Of a stretch of DNA of 64,000 bases, positions 17,608 to 26,405 are shown piece by piece. Numbering within the stretch: the stretch's first letter is position 1; every line of letters begins with the position of its first letter. This DNA is from Bacillus sp. BP-3 (GTDB lineage: Bacteria > Bacillota > Bacilli > Bacillales > Bacillaceae_G): positions 1-64,000 of the forward strand of contig NZ_JAQOTJ010000001.1 in the NCBI RefSeq assembly GCF_028401955.1, written 5' to 3'. A program made the translations under genes and the position numbers. The notes below the pieces were generated by a model. That model had not been told where the DNA came from. It made no database searches and saw nothing but the letters and a program-made list of their open reading frames with translations.

Positions 17608-18003
17608 ATGAGAGAAAAGAGAATGGGCGGGGCGTTTTTAAAATTTGCATTTACTATTGCGTGTACAGCTATGTTAAGTGCGTGTGGAAATGATGGGATA
17701 GATGGGACTTGGGAACTGTCTCAAGAGAAACAAAGTCAATGTCCGGTATACTATAAATTTGAAACGGTCACAAAAAAGGAAGAGAAAAAAGACGTTATTT
17801 ATCATTTGGTAGAAATGCATACAAATGATCAGAAAGAAGGCAAATATAAAGGAACGTACAAACAAGAGAATAAAGGAGATTCATATATCCTTGATTATGG
17901 AAATTCTTTTATCTCGAAACAGCAATTGAAAAGAGACGGAGACCATTTAGAAGTGATTTTTAGCGATGTAAATAAACGATGCACATATAAGAAAAGTGCA
18001 TGA
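17608..18003 (+). CDS. Small secreted lipoprotein, unknown function
   Basis: A 131-residue protein with a signal sequence (FLKFAFTIACTAML) ending in the lipobox MLSAC, so the Cys near residue 26 should be lipidated. The mature part starts DGIDGTWELSQEK, suggesting a small beta-barrel such as those with a GTW motif, and two further Cys could pair. AAGGATG lies 9 bases before the ATG. It is followed by its own terminator. Confidence 0.75.
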   Translation: MREKRMGGAFLKFAFTIACTAMLSACGNDGIDGTWELSQEKQSQCPVYYKFETVTKKEEKKDVIYHLVEMHTNDQKEGKYKGTYKQENKGDSYILDYGNSFISKQQLKRDGDHLEVIFSDVNKRCTYKKSA

Positions 18004-18042
18004 GAATAAAAGAAAAGGTAGTTTGGCGTTAGTGAAATTGAG

Positions 18043-18075
18043 AGCACATCAAATATTGATGTGCTTATTATTTTT
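18043..18075 (+). terminator. Terminator after the lipoprotein gene
   Basis: AGCACATCAA (18043-18052) pairs with TTGATGTGCT (18056-18065), followed by TATTATTTTT. Confidence 0.85.
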
Positions 18076-18144
18076 GAACATTTTTTATAAAGTTTGTATA
18101 CATTTTACATATTCAAACGTTAAGTACATAGAAAGGAGCGAGTG

Positions 18145-18645
18145 ATGAATTATGATACATACGAATTACTGTTATTAGAAAAATCAAAAGCAGTATATCA
18201 TTACTTACGAAAGCTTGGCGTGGAAACAAAAGAAGCTGAAGATATTGTGCAAGATACATTATATAAGGCACTGCTATTTATGGAAGATATTCCGTTAGAT
18301 CGATTGACTCCATGGCTGTTTCGCGTTGCTATTAATCACCACCGTGATATATATCGGAAAACAAATCGTTTAAATCCAATTGCGCTTGAATCAGCTGTAC
18401 TCATTGGTCAAAAATCACTAGAAGACGTCATGCTAACGAAAGAACTACAAGGGGAAGTACAAGAAATTTTAGAAACGATAAGCCAAGATTACAAACATAT
18501 TTTATTACTAAAGTATGAATACGAGCTCTCTTATAAAGAAATTGCTAATTTATTAGGAATGAAAGAAGCTACGGTCAAAACAAATTTATATAGGGCACGA
18601 AATCAATTTAAAGAATTGTATAGGAGGAAAGTAGATGAGTCGTAA
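18145..18645 (+). CDS. ECF-type RNA polymerase sigma factor (SigM-like)
   Basis: A 166-residue sigma-70 of the extracytoplasmic class. Region 2 is EAEDIVQDTLYKALLFMEDI with TPWLFRVAINHHRDIYRK, and region 4 is YELSYKEIANLLGMKEATVK. The three-gene set (sigma, large single-pass anti-sigma, small two-helix protein) mirrors B. subtilis sigM-yhdL-yhdK, though I cannot show orthology. GAAAGGAGCGAGTG precedes the ATG. Overlaps the anti-sigma gene by 11 bases. It likely controls its own operon. Confidence 0.9.
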   Translation: MNYDTYELLLLEKSKAVYHYLRKLGVETKEAEDIVQDTLYKALLFMEDIPLDRLTPWLFRVAINHHRDIYRKTNRLNPIALESAVLIGQKSLEDVMLTKELQGEVQEILETISQDYKHILLLKYEYELSYKEIANLLGMKEATVKTNLYRARNQFKELYRRKVDES

Positions 18646-19654
18646 AGATTTTGATTTAAATATGGATGATAAACAGATGAAAGCTCTGATGAAAAAAGCA
18701 AAGCGGAAGCACTTGTTACGAAATTGGATTATATCTATTTGTGCTACGATTATTGTTCTTGTTGGGACTTTTAGTATTATAGTTTATTTTACACAAGAAA
18801 ACTTCAAAAAAATGGACCGAGAAGTGTATGCATTACATGGTATGCAGGGTCCTAATATGAGATTTTATGGGCATACGAAATTAAGTATGGGAGTAACAGG
18901 TGGAACCATGATGTATAGTTCGTACAAAAATATAGCTGGTCAACCGGTTAAATGGATTGATGAAATATATGAGTATTCTATATGGGGAGTTAGTCGGGTG
19001 AATCATAATGGTAATACACATTTAGAGGAAGAGGTCTCGAATAAGAAAGATGATTTTGAAACAATGCCAGACTATAACATACAAACAATGCAAAGAGAAA
19101 TGCGTTTTTATTTACCGTTTATGAAATACGTAAACTATGTAAATGATTTAGAGAATATAGGAGAAATGAAAAATAAAGTGGCTGAAGTTGCTTTGTCCTT
19201 CGATAAAGCGTACACAGCGGAGCAAGTTGTCCAAATGTTACCGAAAGATATACGGCCAGCTTGGTTTTGGGTAGATACATACGATGAAAAAAAGGGAGAT
19301 TCTTACGTAGGATTAGTTGATCCTGAAAGCGGTGGGGTTTTAAATGCTGAGATGTCCTTCGATGTATTTGGATTTGAGGGTAGTCATGCGAAGAAGATGG
19401 AAGATCTTCAGAATGATATAAAGAGAAATAGTGAAGGGTTTCTTAGCTCAATGAGACTTTTAACAGATGATAAAAGTGTAATTGGATTTAGAGACCATTA
19501 TCGTAAGTATTATCAAGAAGTCAAAAACATTCCTCCAAAAGACCTACCGATTTACGGTATAGTTGTGACAGGGACAACGGAATCACTCAAACAACTGCAA
19601 GGAGCACCTTATGTGAAAGCTGCTGTTCGAGGAGTGATGGTTGATAAGCAATAG
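18635..19654 (+). CDS. Membrane anti-sigma factor (YhdL-like)
   Basis: A 339-residue protein with a charged cytoplasmic N-terminus (about residues 1-29), one membrane helix (about 30-52, IISICATIIVLVGTF) and a long outside domain. This matches the sigma-factor-regulator N and C domain layout of YhdL, which holds SigM at the membrane until cell-wall stress. The gene overlaps the sigma gene, and GGAGGAAAGTAG within that gene is its ribosome site. The inducing signal is unknown. Confidence 0.82.
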   Translation: MSRKDFDLNMDDKQMKALMKKAKRKHLLRNWIISICATIIVLVGTFSIIVYFTQENFKKMDREVYALHGMQGPNMRFYGHTKLSMGVTGGTMMYSSYKNIAGQPVKWIDEIYEYSIWGVSRVNHNGNTHLEEEVSNKKDDFETMPDYNIQTMQREMRFYLPFMKYVNYVNDLENIGEMKNKVAEVALSFDKAYTAEQVVQMLPKDIRPAWFWVDTYDEKKGDSYVGLVDPESGGVLNAEMSFDVFGFEGSHAKKMEDLQNDIKRNSEGFLSSMRLLTDDKSVIGFRDHYRKYYQEVKNIPPKDLPIYGIVVTGTTESLKQLQGAPYVKAAVRGVMVDKQ

Positions 19655-19667
19655 ATGAGAGGGAGTT

Positions 19668-19871
19668 ATGATGAAAGGAATATACGTAACTATTTATATG
19701 ATCTTATTCTTAATTGGAGTATCTTACTGTGTAGAGCAGTATTATGATGGAGCTATGAGTGAATTTGTGAGTGGATTTTGTATGTCAGTAGCTGTTTTTA
19801 TGAACGTCATATCAATCATTCTCGTACGATTTCAATTAAAAATAAGGGAAAGAAAAGAAGGTACTTTTTAA
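19668..19871 (+). CDS. Small two-helix membrane protein of the sigma module
   Basis: A 67-residue protein with two membrane helices (about residues 4-20 and 34-55) joined by a short loop and ending in a basic tail. It stands 13 bases after the anti-sigma gene. In size, topology and place it resembles YhdK, which helps YhdL restrain SigM. Two adjacent ATG codons follow GAGGGAG; either could be used. Confidence 0.7.
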   Translation: MMKGIYVTIYMILFLIGVSYCVEQYYDGAMSEFVSGFCMSVAVFMNVISIILVRFQLKIRERKEGTF

Positions 19872-19886
19872 AGCACCTTCTTTTTG
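19854..19886. terminator. Bidirectional terminator, sigma module / peptidase
   Basis: AAGAAGGTACTTTT pairs with AAAGCACCTTCTT, overlapping the stop codon, then TTTTG. Confidence 0.85.
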
Positions 19887-19894
19887 TATTATAT

Positions 19895-20992
19895 TTATTT
19901 CACAAACTGTAATTCTTTCGGGAACTTCGTTAAAATTTCTACGCCATCTTTTGTAATATACACATCATCTTCAATACGAACGCCGCCTACGTTTGGTACG
20001 TAAATACCTGGCTCAATTGTGAAGACCATGCCTTCACGAAGAGGTGAGTTGTTACCTTCTTTTACGTCTGGGAATTCATGAACGCTAATGCCAAGTCCAT
20101 GACCAAGGCGGTGCGGGAAGAAGTCGCCGTAGCCAGCATCTGCGATTACAGAACGAGCTGCACGGTCGATTTCACTAAATGTTGCGCCTGGTTTACATGA
20201 TTCAACAGCGTTTAATTGACCTTTTAATACAGTTTCATAAATGCGTTTTTGTTCGTCTGAAATTTCGCCAAATGCAACTGTACGTGTAATATCAGAGCAG
20301 TAACCGTCGATAATAACACCTAAGTCAAATAGGACGAAATCACCACGTTGTATTTTGTTTGCGCCAGGAACGCCGTGCGGAAGTGCAGAGTTTGCACCTG
20401 TTAGTACCATCGTGTCAAAGGACATTTTATGTATGCCTTTTTTCTTTAATTCATGCTCAATTGTTGCAAGTACTTCAAGTTCACTACGATTTTCTTGAAT
20501 GGCATTTACCCCGATTTCAACTGCATAATCAGCCATCGCAGCAGCTTCGCGTAAAATCGCAAGCTCTTTTTCGTCTTTAATTAAACGAAGTTCGCGTACT
20601 TTTTCTTCAGCTGATCTAAAAGTTGCTTTTGGGAATAATTGTGATAAGTACTCGTAGCGTTCTACATTTAAATGTTCTTTTTCAATTGCTACTGCACTTG
20701 CATCGATGCCGCGTGCTTCAATTGCTTTTGCAATCATATCCCATGGGTTGTCTGTATCTGTATATCCAATAATTTCATGAGTCCAGCCAGCGCCTCTCGC
20801 GTGCCCTTCTTCCATTTTAGGACAAATTAGCATCGGTTCTTTTTCTTGGAATACAAATAGACCAAGTAGTCTTTCGTGCGGTTCACAGTGGAAGTTCGTC
20901 ATATAGAAGACGCTCGGTGTAGAAGTTAAGAATGCAGCCTCTGTATTTTGTTCTTGCAGCCATTGCATTAATTTTCCTAATCTAGTATTCAT
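19895..20992 (-). CDS. M24 family Xaa-Pro peptidase (prolidase-like)
   Basis: A 365-residue aminopeptidase P/prolidase. The creatinase N-domain covers about residues 1-130. The pita-bread catalytic domain has the metal ligands in FDLGVIIDGYCSDITRTV (two Asp), HRLGHGLGISVHE (His), TIEPGIY (Glu) and VRIEDDV (Glu). Such enzymes release N-terminal residues next to proline and need two Mn or Co ions. CGGAGGTGCGAATCT precedes the ATG. Divergent from ytkL. Confidence 0.93.
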   Translation of the reverse strand: MNTRLGKLMQWLQEQNTEAAFLTSTPSVFYMTNFHCEPHERLLGLFVFQEKEPMLICPKMEEGHARGAGWTHEIIGYTDTDNPWDMIAKAIEARGIDASAVAIEKEHLNVERYEYLSQLFPKATFRSAEEKVRELRLIKDEKELAILREAAAMADYAVEIGVNAIQENRSELEVLATIEHELKKKGIHKMSFDTMVLTGANSALPHGVPGANKIQRGDFVLFDLGVIIDGYCSDITRTVAFGEISDEQKRIYETVLKGQLNAVESCKPGATFSEIDRAARSVIADAGYGDFFPHRLGHGLGISVHEFPDVKEGNNSPLREGMVFTIEPGIYVPNVGGVRIEDDVYITKDGVEILTKFPKELQFVK

Positions 20993-21139
20993 AGATTCGC
21001 ACCTCCGAAATTTTCATTACATGTATAACTTTACATCGAGTGAAAGTATTCTGACAAGCAAATAGATGTTTGAAAAGACAGGGAATTATGAAATCATGTA
21101 GAATAAGAGGTGGAATGAAAACAAAGGAGGAATGGGCAG

Positions 21140-21823
21140 ATGAAAGTATCTTATCACGGTCATTCTGTTGTAAAGATTGAAACGAATGGAAAGGTTATTT
21201 TAATTGATCCATTTATTACAGGCAATCCGAAAACAGATTTAAAAGTAGAAGATGTAACAGTAGATGCGATTATCCTTTCTCATGGTCATGGCGATCATGT
21301 TGGAGATACAGTTGAACTAGCGAAGAAACATAATGCAGTTGTCATTGCGCCGTTTGAACTTGCGACATTTTTAGGTTGGAAAGGTGTTCAGACATATCCA
21401 ATGCATATCGGTGGTTCTCATACATTTGATTTTGGAACAGTGAAGTTTACACAGGCATTTCACGGCTCTAGTTATGTGGATGAAGAGAATCAAACAATTA
21501 CATATACAGGAATGCCAGCTGGAATTGTATTTACGGCAGAAGGGAAAACAATTTATCATGCTGGAGATACAGCGTTGTTTTCTGATATGAAATTAATTGG
21601 TTCTCGTCATGAGATTGATGTGGCGTTTTTACCAATTGGCGATAACTTTACAATGGGACCAGAAGATGCCGCGCTCGCAGCGGAATGGGTCGGAGCGAAA
21701 GTTGTTGTGCCAATGCACTATAATACGTTCCCAGTTATTGAACAAGATCCGCATCAATTTGTAGAGAAACTAACCAGCAGCGTAGGAAAAGTATTAGCAG
21801 CTGGGGAGGGTATTGAATTGTAA
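21140..21823 (+). CDS. ytkL: Metal-dependent hydrolase YtkL (UPF0173, metallo-beta-lactamase fold)
   Basis: A 227-residue metallo-beta-lactamase-fold protein. The metal site is [10 protein letters not shown], with later ligands in [12 protein letters not shown] and PMHYNTFPV. Related to UlaG-like hydrolases; the substrate in Bacilli is unknown. AAAGGAGGAATGGGCAG precedes the ATG. Position between the peptidase and ytoI matches the B. subtilis ytkL region. Confidence 0.93.
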   Translation: MKVSYHGHSVVKIETNGKVILIDPFITGNPKTDLKVEDVTVDAIILSHGHGDHVGDTVELAKKHNAVVIAPFELATFLGWKGVQTYPMHIGGSHTFDFGTVKFTQAFHGSSYVDEENQTITYTGMPAGIVFTAEGKTIYHAGDTALFSDMKLIGSRHEIDVAFLPIGDNFTMGPEDAALAAEWVGAKVVVPMHYNTFPVIEQDPHQFVEKLTSSVGKVLAAGEGIEL

Positions 21824-21825
21824 AA

Positions 21826-21866
21826 AAAGAAACCTTCATTTTGCGCGGCAAAGTGAAGGTTTTTAT
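21826..21866. terminator. Bidirectional terminator after ytkL
   Basis: AAACCTTCA pairs with TGAAGGTTT around a GCGCGGC loop region. Confidence 0.85.
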
Positions 21867-22027
21867 ATATGAGAAGGGTATAATGTAAATGGTGTATTTG
21901 TTATATCATTTTTAGATTGCGGTTTGTCTGTTTCTATTTCTGCTGATCCGTTTAATTCTATCGCCACTCTCTTTCCGTCCACAAATGCTAACAATACCGC
22001 ACCAATTAAAAGTAAAGTTTTTTTCAT
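21863..22027 (-). CDS. Short secreted or membrane peptide (54 residues)
   Basis: Read leftward from ATG 22027, which follows AAGGAGCGATATG. The N-terminus MKKTLLLIGAVLLAFVDG is a short signal-like hydrophobic stretch, followed by an acidic, polar segment (GSAEIETDKPQSKND). Not recognised. The frame is clean and the ribosome site good, so it is probably real. Confidence 0.55.
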   Translation of the reverse strand: MKKTLLLIGAVLLAFVDGKRVAIELNGSAEIETDKPQSKNDITNTPFTLYPSHI

Positions 22028-22259
22028 ATCATATCGCTCCTTTTCTCTTAGTTCTTGATTTCATTGTACGATAAGGAAATGAAACAAACCATCGAATGAA
22101 GTGACAAGGAAATTACATTATTGTAAGAAACTTGTATAGATTTGTTATAAAAAAAATAGTACAGATATAGAAACATGCAGTGTAACAGTTTTGAAAATAT
22201 AGTATACTAAAAATACAACACATGAAGAATCTAGGGAAAAGAAAGTATGGTGAAAATTT

Positions 22260-23573
22260 TTGGCTACGAAACACAACCAAATTCTGGAGTATATCAACAG
22301 TTTGCCAATTGGGCATAAAATTTCTGTGCGCCAAATCGCAAAAGAGCTCGGCGTGAGTGAAGGAACAGCGTATCGTGCGATTAAAGATGCAGAAAATAAA
22401 GGCTATGTAAGTACAATTGAACGGGTCGGGACAATTCGTATTGAACAAAAAAAGAAAGAAAATATTGAAAAGCTAACATTTGCAGAAGTTGTTAACATTG
22501 TTGATGGGCAAGTGCTTGGAGGAAGAGAGGGTTTACATAAAACGCTAAATAAATTTGTAATTGGGGCAATGAAATTAGAGGCGATGATGCGCTATACAGA
22601 AGCCGGAAATTTACTTATTATCGGAAACCGTACACAAGCACATCAATTAGCACTTGAAGAGGGCGCAGCTGTGCTCATTACAGGCGGATTCGATACAGAA
22701 GAGCATGTAAAGAGATTAGCAGATGAGTTAAAGTTACCAATTATTTCAAGCAGTTATGATACATTTACAGTAGCCACGCTTATTAACCGTGCTATTTATG
22801 ATCAGCTTATTAAAAAAGAAATTGTTCTTGTTGAAGATATTTTAACACCAATTGAAGAGACGATATGTTTACAGCCAAATGATACAGTAGAAAAATGGCA
22901 TAAGTATAATGAAGAAACGATGCATGGACGTTATCCGATTGTAGATGAAGCAAATAAAGTGCTAGGTATTGTAACGTCTAAAGATATGATTGGTGTAGCA
23001 AAAGACACACCAATTGAAAAAGTAATGACAAAACAGCCGATTACTGTAAACGGAAAAATGTCTGTTGCAGCAGCGGCGCGTATGATGGTGTGGGAAGGGA
23101 TTGAGCTTCTTCCTGTTGTTGACGATAGCAATACATTGCAAGGGATAATTAGTCGTCAAGATGTGCTCCAAGCACTCCAAATGATTCAGCGTCAGCCACA
23201 AGTTGGAGACACGATTGATGATATTGTCACGAGTCAATTTATGAATCAGAAAGAAACAAAGCAAGATCACGCATACCATTTTTCTGTCACGCCGCAAATG
23301 ACAAATTCAATTGGGACTTTGTCGTACGGTGTATTTACAACAATTGTGACAGAATCGACTAATCGTGTACTACGCGCGCTGAAAAAAGGTGATGTAATTG
23401 TTGAAAATTTAACCATTTACTTTGTAAAACCGGTTCAAATTGACAACGTTGTATCCGTCCATCCGAAAGTATTAGAAATTGGACGTAAGTTTGGTAAGGT
23501 TGAAGTAGAAGTACATCTCGAAAATAGTGTTGTTGGAAAAGCGTTACTTATGGTGCAATTGATTGATCGTTAA
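22260..23573 (+). CDS. ytoI: YtoI: helix-turn-helix, DRTGG, CBS-pair and hot-dog protein
   Basis: A 437-residue multidomain protein. In order: a winged helix near residues 15-55 (ISVRQIAKELGVSEGTAYRAI), a DRTGG domain at about 70-180, two CBS repeats at about 190-310 (GRYPIVDEANKVLGIVTSKD and ELLPVVDDSNTLQG) and a thioesterase-like hot-dog end. CBS pairs usually sense adenylates, so a nucleotide-responsive regulator is a fair guess. The only in-frame start is TTG at 22260, with a weak GGTG site. Confidence 0.9.
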   Translation: MATKHNQILEYINSLPIGHKISVRQIAKELGVSEGTAYRAIKDAENKGYVSTIERVGTIRIEQKKKENIEKLTFAEVVNIVDGQVLGGREGLHKTLNKFVIGAMKLEAMMRYTEAGNLLIIGNRTQAHQLALEEGAAVLITGGFDTEEHVKRLADELKLPIISSSYDTFTVATLINRAIYDQLIKKEIVLVEDILTPIEETICLQPNDTVEKWHKYNEETMHGRYPIVDEANKVLGIVTSKDMIGVAKDTPIEKVMTKQPITVNGKMSVAAAARMMVWEGIELLPVVDDSNTLQGIISRQDVLQALQMIQRQPQVGDTIDDIVTSQFMNQKETKQDHAYHFSVTPQMTNSIGTLSYGVFTTIVTESTNRVLRALKKGDVIVENLTIYFVKPVQIDNVVSVHPKVLEIGRKFGKVEVEVHLENSVVGKALLMVQLIDR

Positions 23574-23577
23574 AAAG

Positions 23578-23608
23578 GGAAAGCTGTCTGAAGGGGCAGC
23601 TTTTCTTG
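23578..23608 (+). terminator. Terminator after ytoI
   Basis: GAAAGCTGTC pairs with GGCAGCTTTTC around TGAAGG, with a short T run. Confidence 0.75.
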
Positions 23609-23672
23609 TATAAATAAATATCTGAATTTTCCGTTTTATGTGTTATAATGGAAGAAAAAGGAGGTCTTATTT

Positions 23673-23924
23673 ATGTTATTTGCTAGTATCCTTTTCGGAG
23701 GTATTGCACTTTTTTACTTTCTCATTATGATTCCAATTCAATACTCTTATATATCTGGATTCAAAGAAAGAATGAAACGAACAGGCCTCACGCAAAATGA
23801 GTTATATGAAAAGATGTCATTTGAAGAAGAACAAGCGCATTTCAATTTGCAAGGAAGTTTGTTTAATTTGCCGTCTGCGCTTGTTGCGAGTTATATATAT
23901 AAATTGCGTCATCGTTACTCATAA
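23673..23924 (+). CDS. DUF3949-type small membrane protein
   Basis: An 83-residue protein with one N-terminal membrane helix (about residues 3-26), a basic helix (ISGFKERMKRTGLT) and a mildly hydrophobic end (NLPSALVASYIYKLRHRYS). It resembles small Bacillus proteins grouped as DUF3949; that name is from memory. AAAGGAGGTCTTATTT precedes the ATG. Role unknown. Confidence 0.65.
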   Translation: MLFASILFGGIALFYFLIMIPIQYSYISGFKERMKRTGLTQNELYEKMSFEEEQAHFNLQGSLFNLPSALVASYIYKLRHRYS

Positions 23925-23926
23925 AA

Positions 23927-23977
23927 AAGTGTTCATCCTTTCAGCGAATATTACTGAAAGGATGAGCGCTTTTTTAT
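23927..23977. terminator. Bidirectional terminator, DUF3949-type gene / nat
   Basis: TTCATCCTTTCAG (about 23932-23944) pairs with CTGAAAGGATGAG, with A and T runs outside. Confidence 0.9.
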
Positions 23978-24732
23978 TGAATGGCAATGCCAAATTCGCG
24001 CAAAGCAAGTGCTTGAAAAGTTTGTATATCAATTGTTTGTTTAGATTTCTGCTTCCCTTTTGTTACGGTATACATTTTGTCTGTTAGCGTAATGTGACCA
24101 TCGTCTGTTCGTTTTGCAAGAAGTGGAGATTTATTGAATGGTGATTGTTCATGATGGGTAATGATTTGTTGTGCGTTCCGTAAAGCTGCTTCATTAATTG
24201 GCGATGTGAAGAAGTCGTAGCCGATTTCTAAAGTGCCATTTTGATATTTTTCAAATGCATATTCTCCGAAAGTTGTTTTTTTCTTTTGAATGCGGTATTC
24301 ACCTGTTGAAGAAGGTATTAGTTCCCTTGTAAACGGAAGAGGTTGCAAAGCATGATGGGAACCGAAACCAACATCGATTAGGTATGGCTGATTATTATGC
24401 TGAAGAATCGTTGCAAAGTGTGTTCCAATTAGCCGAGTTTCTCCATCATTAAATACCGTACCGCATATCATATGGACTTGAAATCCTAGTTCTTTTAAAG
24501 CGTAGTAAAATAACGGATTCAGTTCATAACAAACACCGCCGCGCCGGTTGTCTATAATCTTTCTTTTTAAATCTTCAAAGGTCAGATCAATGTTTTCTTT
24601 TTGGATAATGCTCATATTTTCAAAAGGGATATGCTTCGCAAATTGAGATTGCAACACACGAATATCTTCAAATGTTACATCTTGTTTTTCATATTGAATC
24701 CGGTTGAAAAAATCGTTTAGAAAAGTGTTCAT
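23974..24732 (-). CDS. nat: Arylamine N-acetyltransferase
   Basis: Transfers acetyl from acetyl-CoA to arylamines and hydrazines. The 252-residue protein has the whole Cys-His-Asp triad: Cys68 in RRGGVCYELN, His105 in GTHFATIL and Asp120 in YLIDVGFG. GGGGTGAGAGGAA precedes the ATG. It lies 15 bases after ytpI on the same strand, so both are likely one transcript. The natural substrate in Bacilli is not settled. Confidence 0.95.
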   Translation of the reverse strand: MNTFLNDFFNRIQYEKQDVTFEDIRVLQSQFAKHIPFENMSIIQKENIDLTFEDLKRKIIDNRRGGVCYELNPLFYYALKELGFQVHMICGTVFNDGETRLIGTHFATILQHNNQPYLIDVGFGSHHALQPLPFTRELIPSSTGEYRIQKKKTTFGEYAFEKYQNGTLEIGYDFFTSPINEAALRNAQQIITHHEQSPFNKSPLLAKRTDDGHITLTDKMYTVTKGKQKSKQTIDIQTFQALALREFGIAIQ

Positions 24733-24747
24733 TTCCTCTCACCCCAA

Positions 24748-25050
24748 TTATTTTTGTAACTGCTCTGCTTCCTCAATCGCAAGCGGTAAGAAATGTTTAT
24801 ATTGGCGAAAGCCGTTATAAATACTAGCTCCGCCAACGATTGCAAATAAAACGCCAACGATAATACGAGCTGTTGAAATTTCTAGAAAAAATTGATTTAC
24901 GCCAAATAAGAAAACGAATAATCCGAGGGCAATGGCTGATTTTCCTGCAAGCCATCCTTTCTCCATGGAACGATTTGTACGAAAATATTTTGTTTTGTAA
25001 AAGAGATACAACATAAATGTAACGATAATACAAAAGACTAATACTGGCAT
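24748..25050 (-). CDS. ytpI: YtpI-like integral membrane protein
   Basis: A 100-residue protein with three hydrophobic helices (about residues 1-17, 36-55 and 60-80). The MPVLVFCII start, KYFRTNRSMEKGW and KSAIALGLFVFLFG stretches match B. subtilis YtpI as I know it. Unknown function. Its promoter side faces a long bcr1 copy, which ends only 27 bases upstream. Confidence 0.85.
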   Translation of the reverse strand: MPVLVFCIIVTFMLYLFYKTKYFRTNRSMEKGWLAGKSAIALGLFVFLFGVNQFFLEISTARIIVGVLFAIVGGASIYNGFRQYKHFLPLAIEEAEQLQK

Positions 25051-25076
25051 GACCCCAATCCCCCATCTATTTGTAT

Positions 25077-25350
25077 GTTATCCTGCTATTCGCGGGCAGT
25101 AAGACCCCTACCTCAAGATTGAGAGAGAAACATTGTCCAGCTCTAGCGGCTAGAATCTCCGGTCGTTTCGCTCCCTCGGACGAGGCCAAAAGCGCCTCTC
25201 TGTCAGGGGCTCCAACGTCCTGCGATTCTGAGCGAGCCGCTTCCGCTTTTCTAAAGAAGATAGGTGGGGGGAACTGCCCGTAAAAGCCCGATTAGTTCAA
25301 CTAACCATCAGTGGGGGATGAAAAAACCACTGATGGAAGTTTCACTTTAT
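25077..25350 (+). repeat. bcr1 element, long composite form (274 bp)
   Basis: Starts GTTATCCTGCTATTCGCGGG and ends GTTTCACTTTAT. Contains an internal segment of about 120 bp (GCTCTAGCGGCTAGAATCTC ... GCCGCTTCCGCTTTTC) at the same place as in the copies at 1950 and 58934, and a CAGTGGGGGATG hairpin near the end. Sits between divergent ytpI and nrnA. Confidence 0.92.
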
Positions 25351-25435
25351 TTCTTCATTGTAATTGAATTCTCCACCTGTATGAAGTGTTTTGAGCTATA
25401 ATAGGAATAAATTGGCCGAAAAGGAGATTTTACAT

Positions 25436-26368
25436 ATGCATGAGAAAATTTTAGAAGCGATTAAGCAATTTGATACAATTATTATCCATCGCCACGTTCG
25501 TCCAGATCCAGATGCATTAGGTTCACAGTGCGGACTTGGTACGATGCTGCAAGAGTCGTTCCCAGAGAAAAAGATTTATATGGTAGGATACAATGAACCA
25601 TCTTTAGCGTACTTACGCGTAATGGATGAAATTGATGATGCAACGTATGAAGAGGCCCTTGTCATTGTGTGTGATACAGCAAATCAAGAGCGTGTTTGCG
25701 ATCAGCGTTATACAAAAGGAAAGCAGTTAATTAAAATTGATCATCATCCAAATGAAGATCCTTACGGCGATATTGTTTGGGTAGATACAACATCTAGTTC
25801 TACAAGTGAACTTATTTATGAATTTTATTTATACGGTAAGGATAAAGGATTAACGTTATCAACAGAAGCGGCACGTCTTATTTTAGCGGGGATAGTTGGT
25901 GATACAGGACGGTTCTTATTCCCGAGTACATCTGCTAAAACACTTCGTTATGCATCTGAGCTTGTAGAAAAGGGCGTTGAATTCCCAGCATTATATGATG
26001 AAATGTATAAAACAAATGAGCGTATCGCACGTTTAAATGGTTATATTTTACAAAACTTCACAATGACAGAAGAAGGCGCAGCATACGTTAAGCTAACAAA
26101 AGAAGTACTAGAACAATTTGGTGTGCTTCCGTCTCAAGCTTCAGGAGTTGTTGGGGCACTTGGGAATATTGAAGGATTAAAAGCGTGGGTACTATTTTTA
26201 GAGGAAGAAGATGTAATTCGTGTTCGTCTTCGTTCAAAAGGTCCGGTTATTAATACATTAGCTATGCGATATAACGGCGGAGGGCATCCGATGGCGTCCG
26301 GAGCAAAAGCTTTTTCTTGGGAAGAAACAGACCGCATTTTTGCAGACTTACGTGAATTGTGTAAATAA
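25436..26368 (+). CDS. nrnA: NrnA, nanoRNase and pAp phosphatase
   Basis: DHH/DHHA1 phosphoesterase of 310 residues that degrades 2-5 nt RNA and converts pAp to AMP, linking RNA turnover to sulfur metabolism. Metal-binding motifs are HRHVRPDPDALGS, VCDTANQERV, KIDHHPNEDPYGD and the DHHA1 end GGGHPMASGA. The ATG at 25436 follows AAAGGAGAT; an upstream frame start at 25391 has no site. Matches B. subtilis ytqI between ytpI and ytrI. Confidence 0.95.
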   Translation: MHEKILEAIKQFDTIIIHRHVRPDPDALGSQCGLGTMLQESFPEKKIYMVGYNEPSLAYLRVMDEIDDATYEEALVIVCDTANQERVCDQRYTKGKQLIKIDHHPNEDPYGDIVWVDTTSSSTSELIYEFYLYGKDKGLTLSTEAARLILAGIVGDTGRFLFPSTSAKTLRYASELVEKGVEFPALYDEMYKTNERIARLNGYILQNFTMTEEGAAYVKLTKEVLEQFGVLPSQASGVVGALGNIEGLKAWVLFLEEEDVIRVRLRSKGPVINTLAMRYNGGGHPMASGAKAFSWEETDRIFADLRELCK

Positions 26369-26405
26369 CAAGAAAGGTAGAGGGAGCTCTACCTTTCTTG
26401 TTTTA
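26366..26405. terminator. Bidirectional terminator, nrnA / ytrI
   Basis: AACAAGAAAGGTAGAG pairs with CTCTACCTTTCTTGTT around GGAG. Confidence 0.95.

Noticed and set aside
25071-25283. 70-codon frame before nrnA
   Set aside because: Falls entirely within a long bcr1 copy; other copies do not keep the frame.
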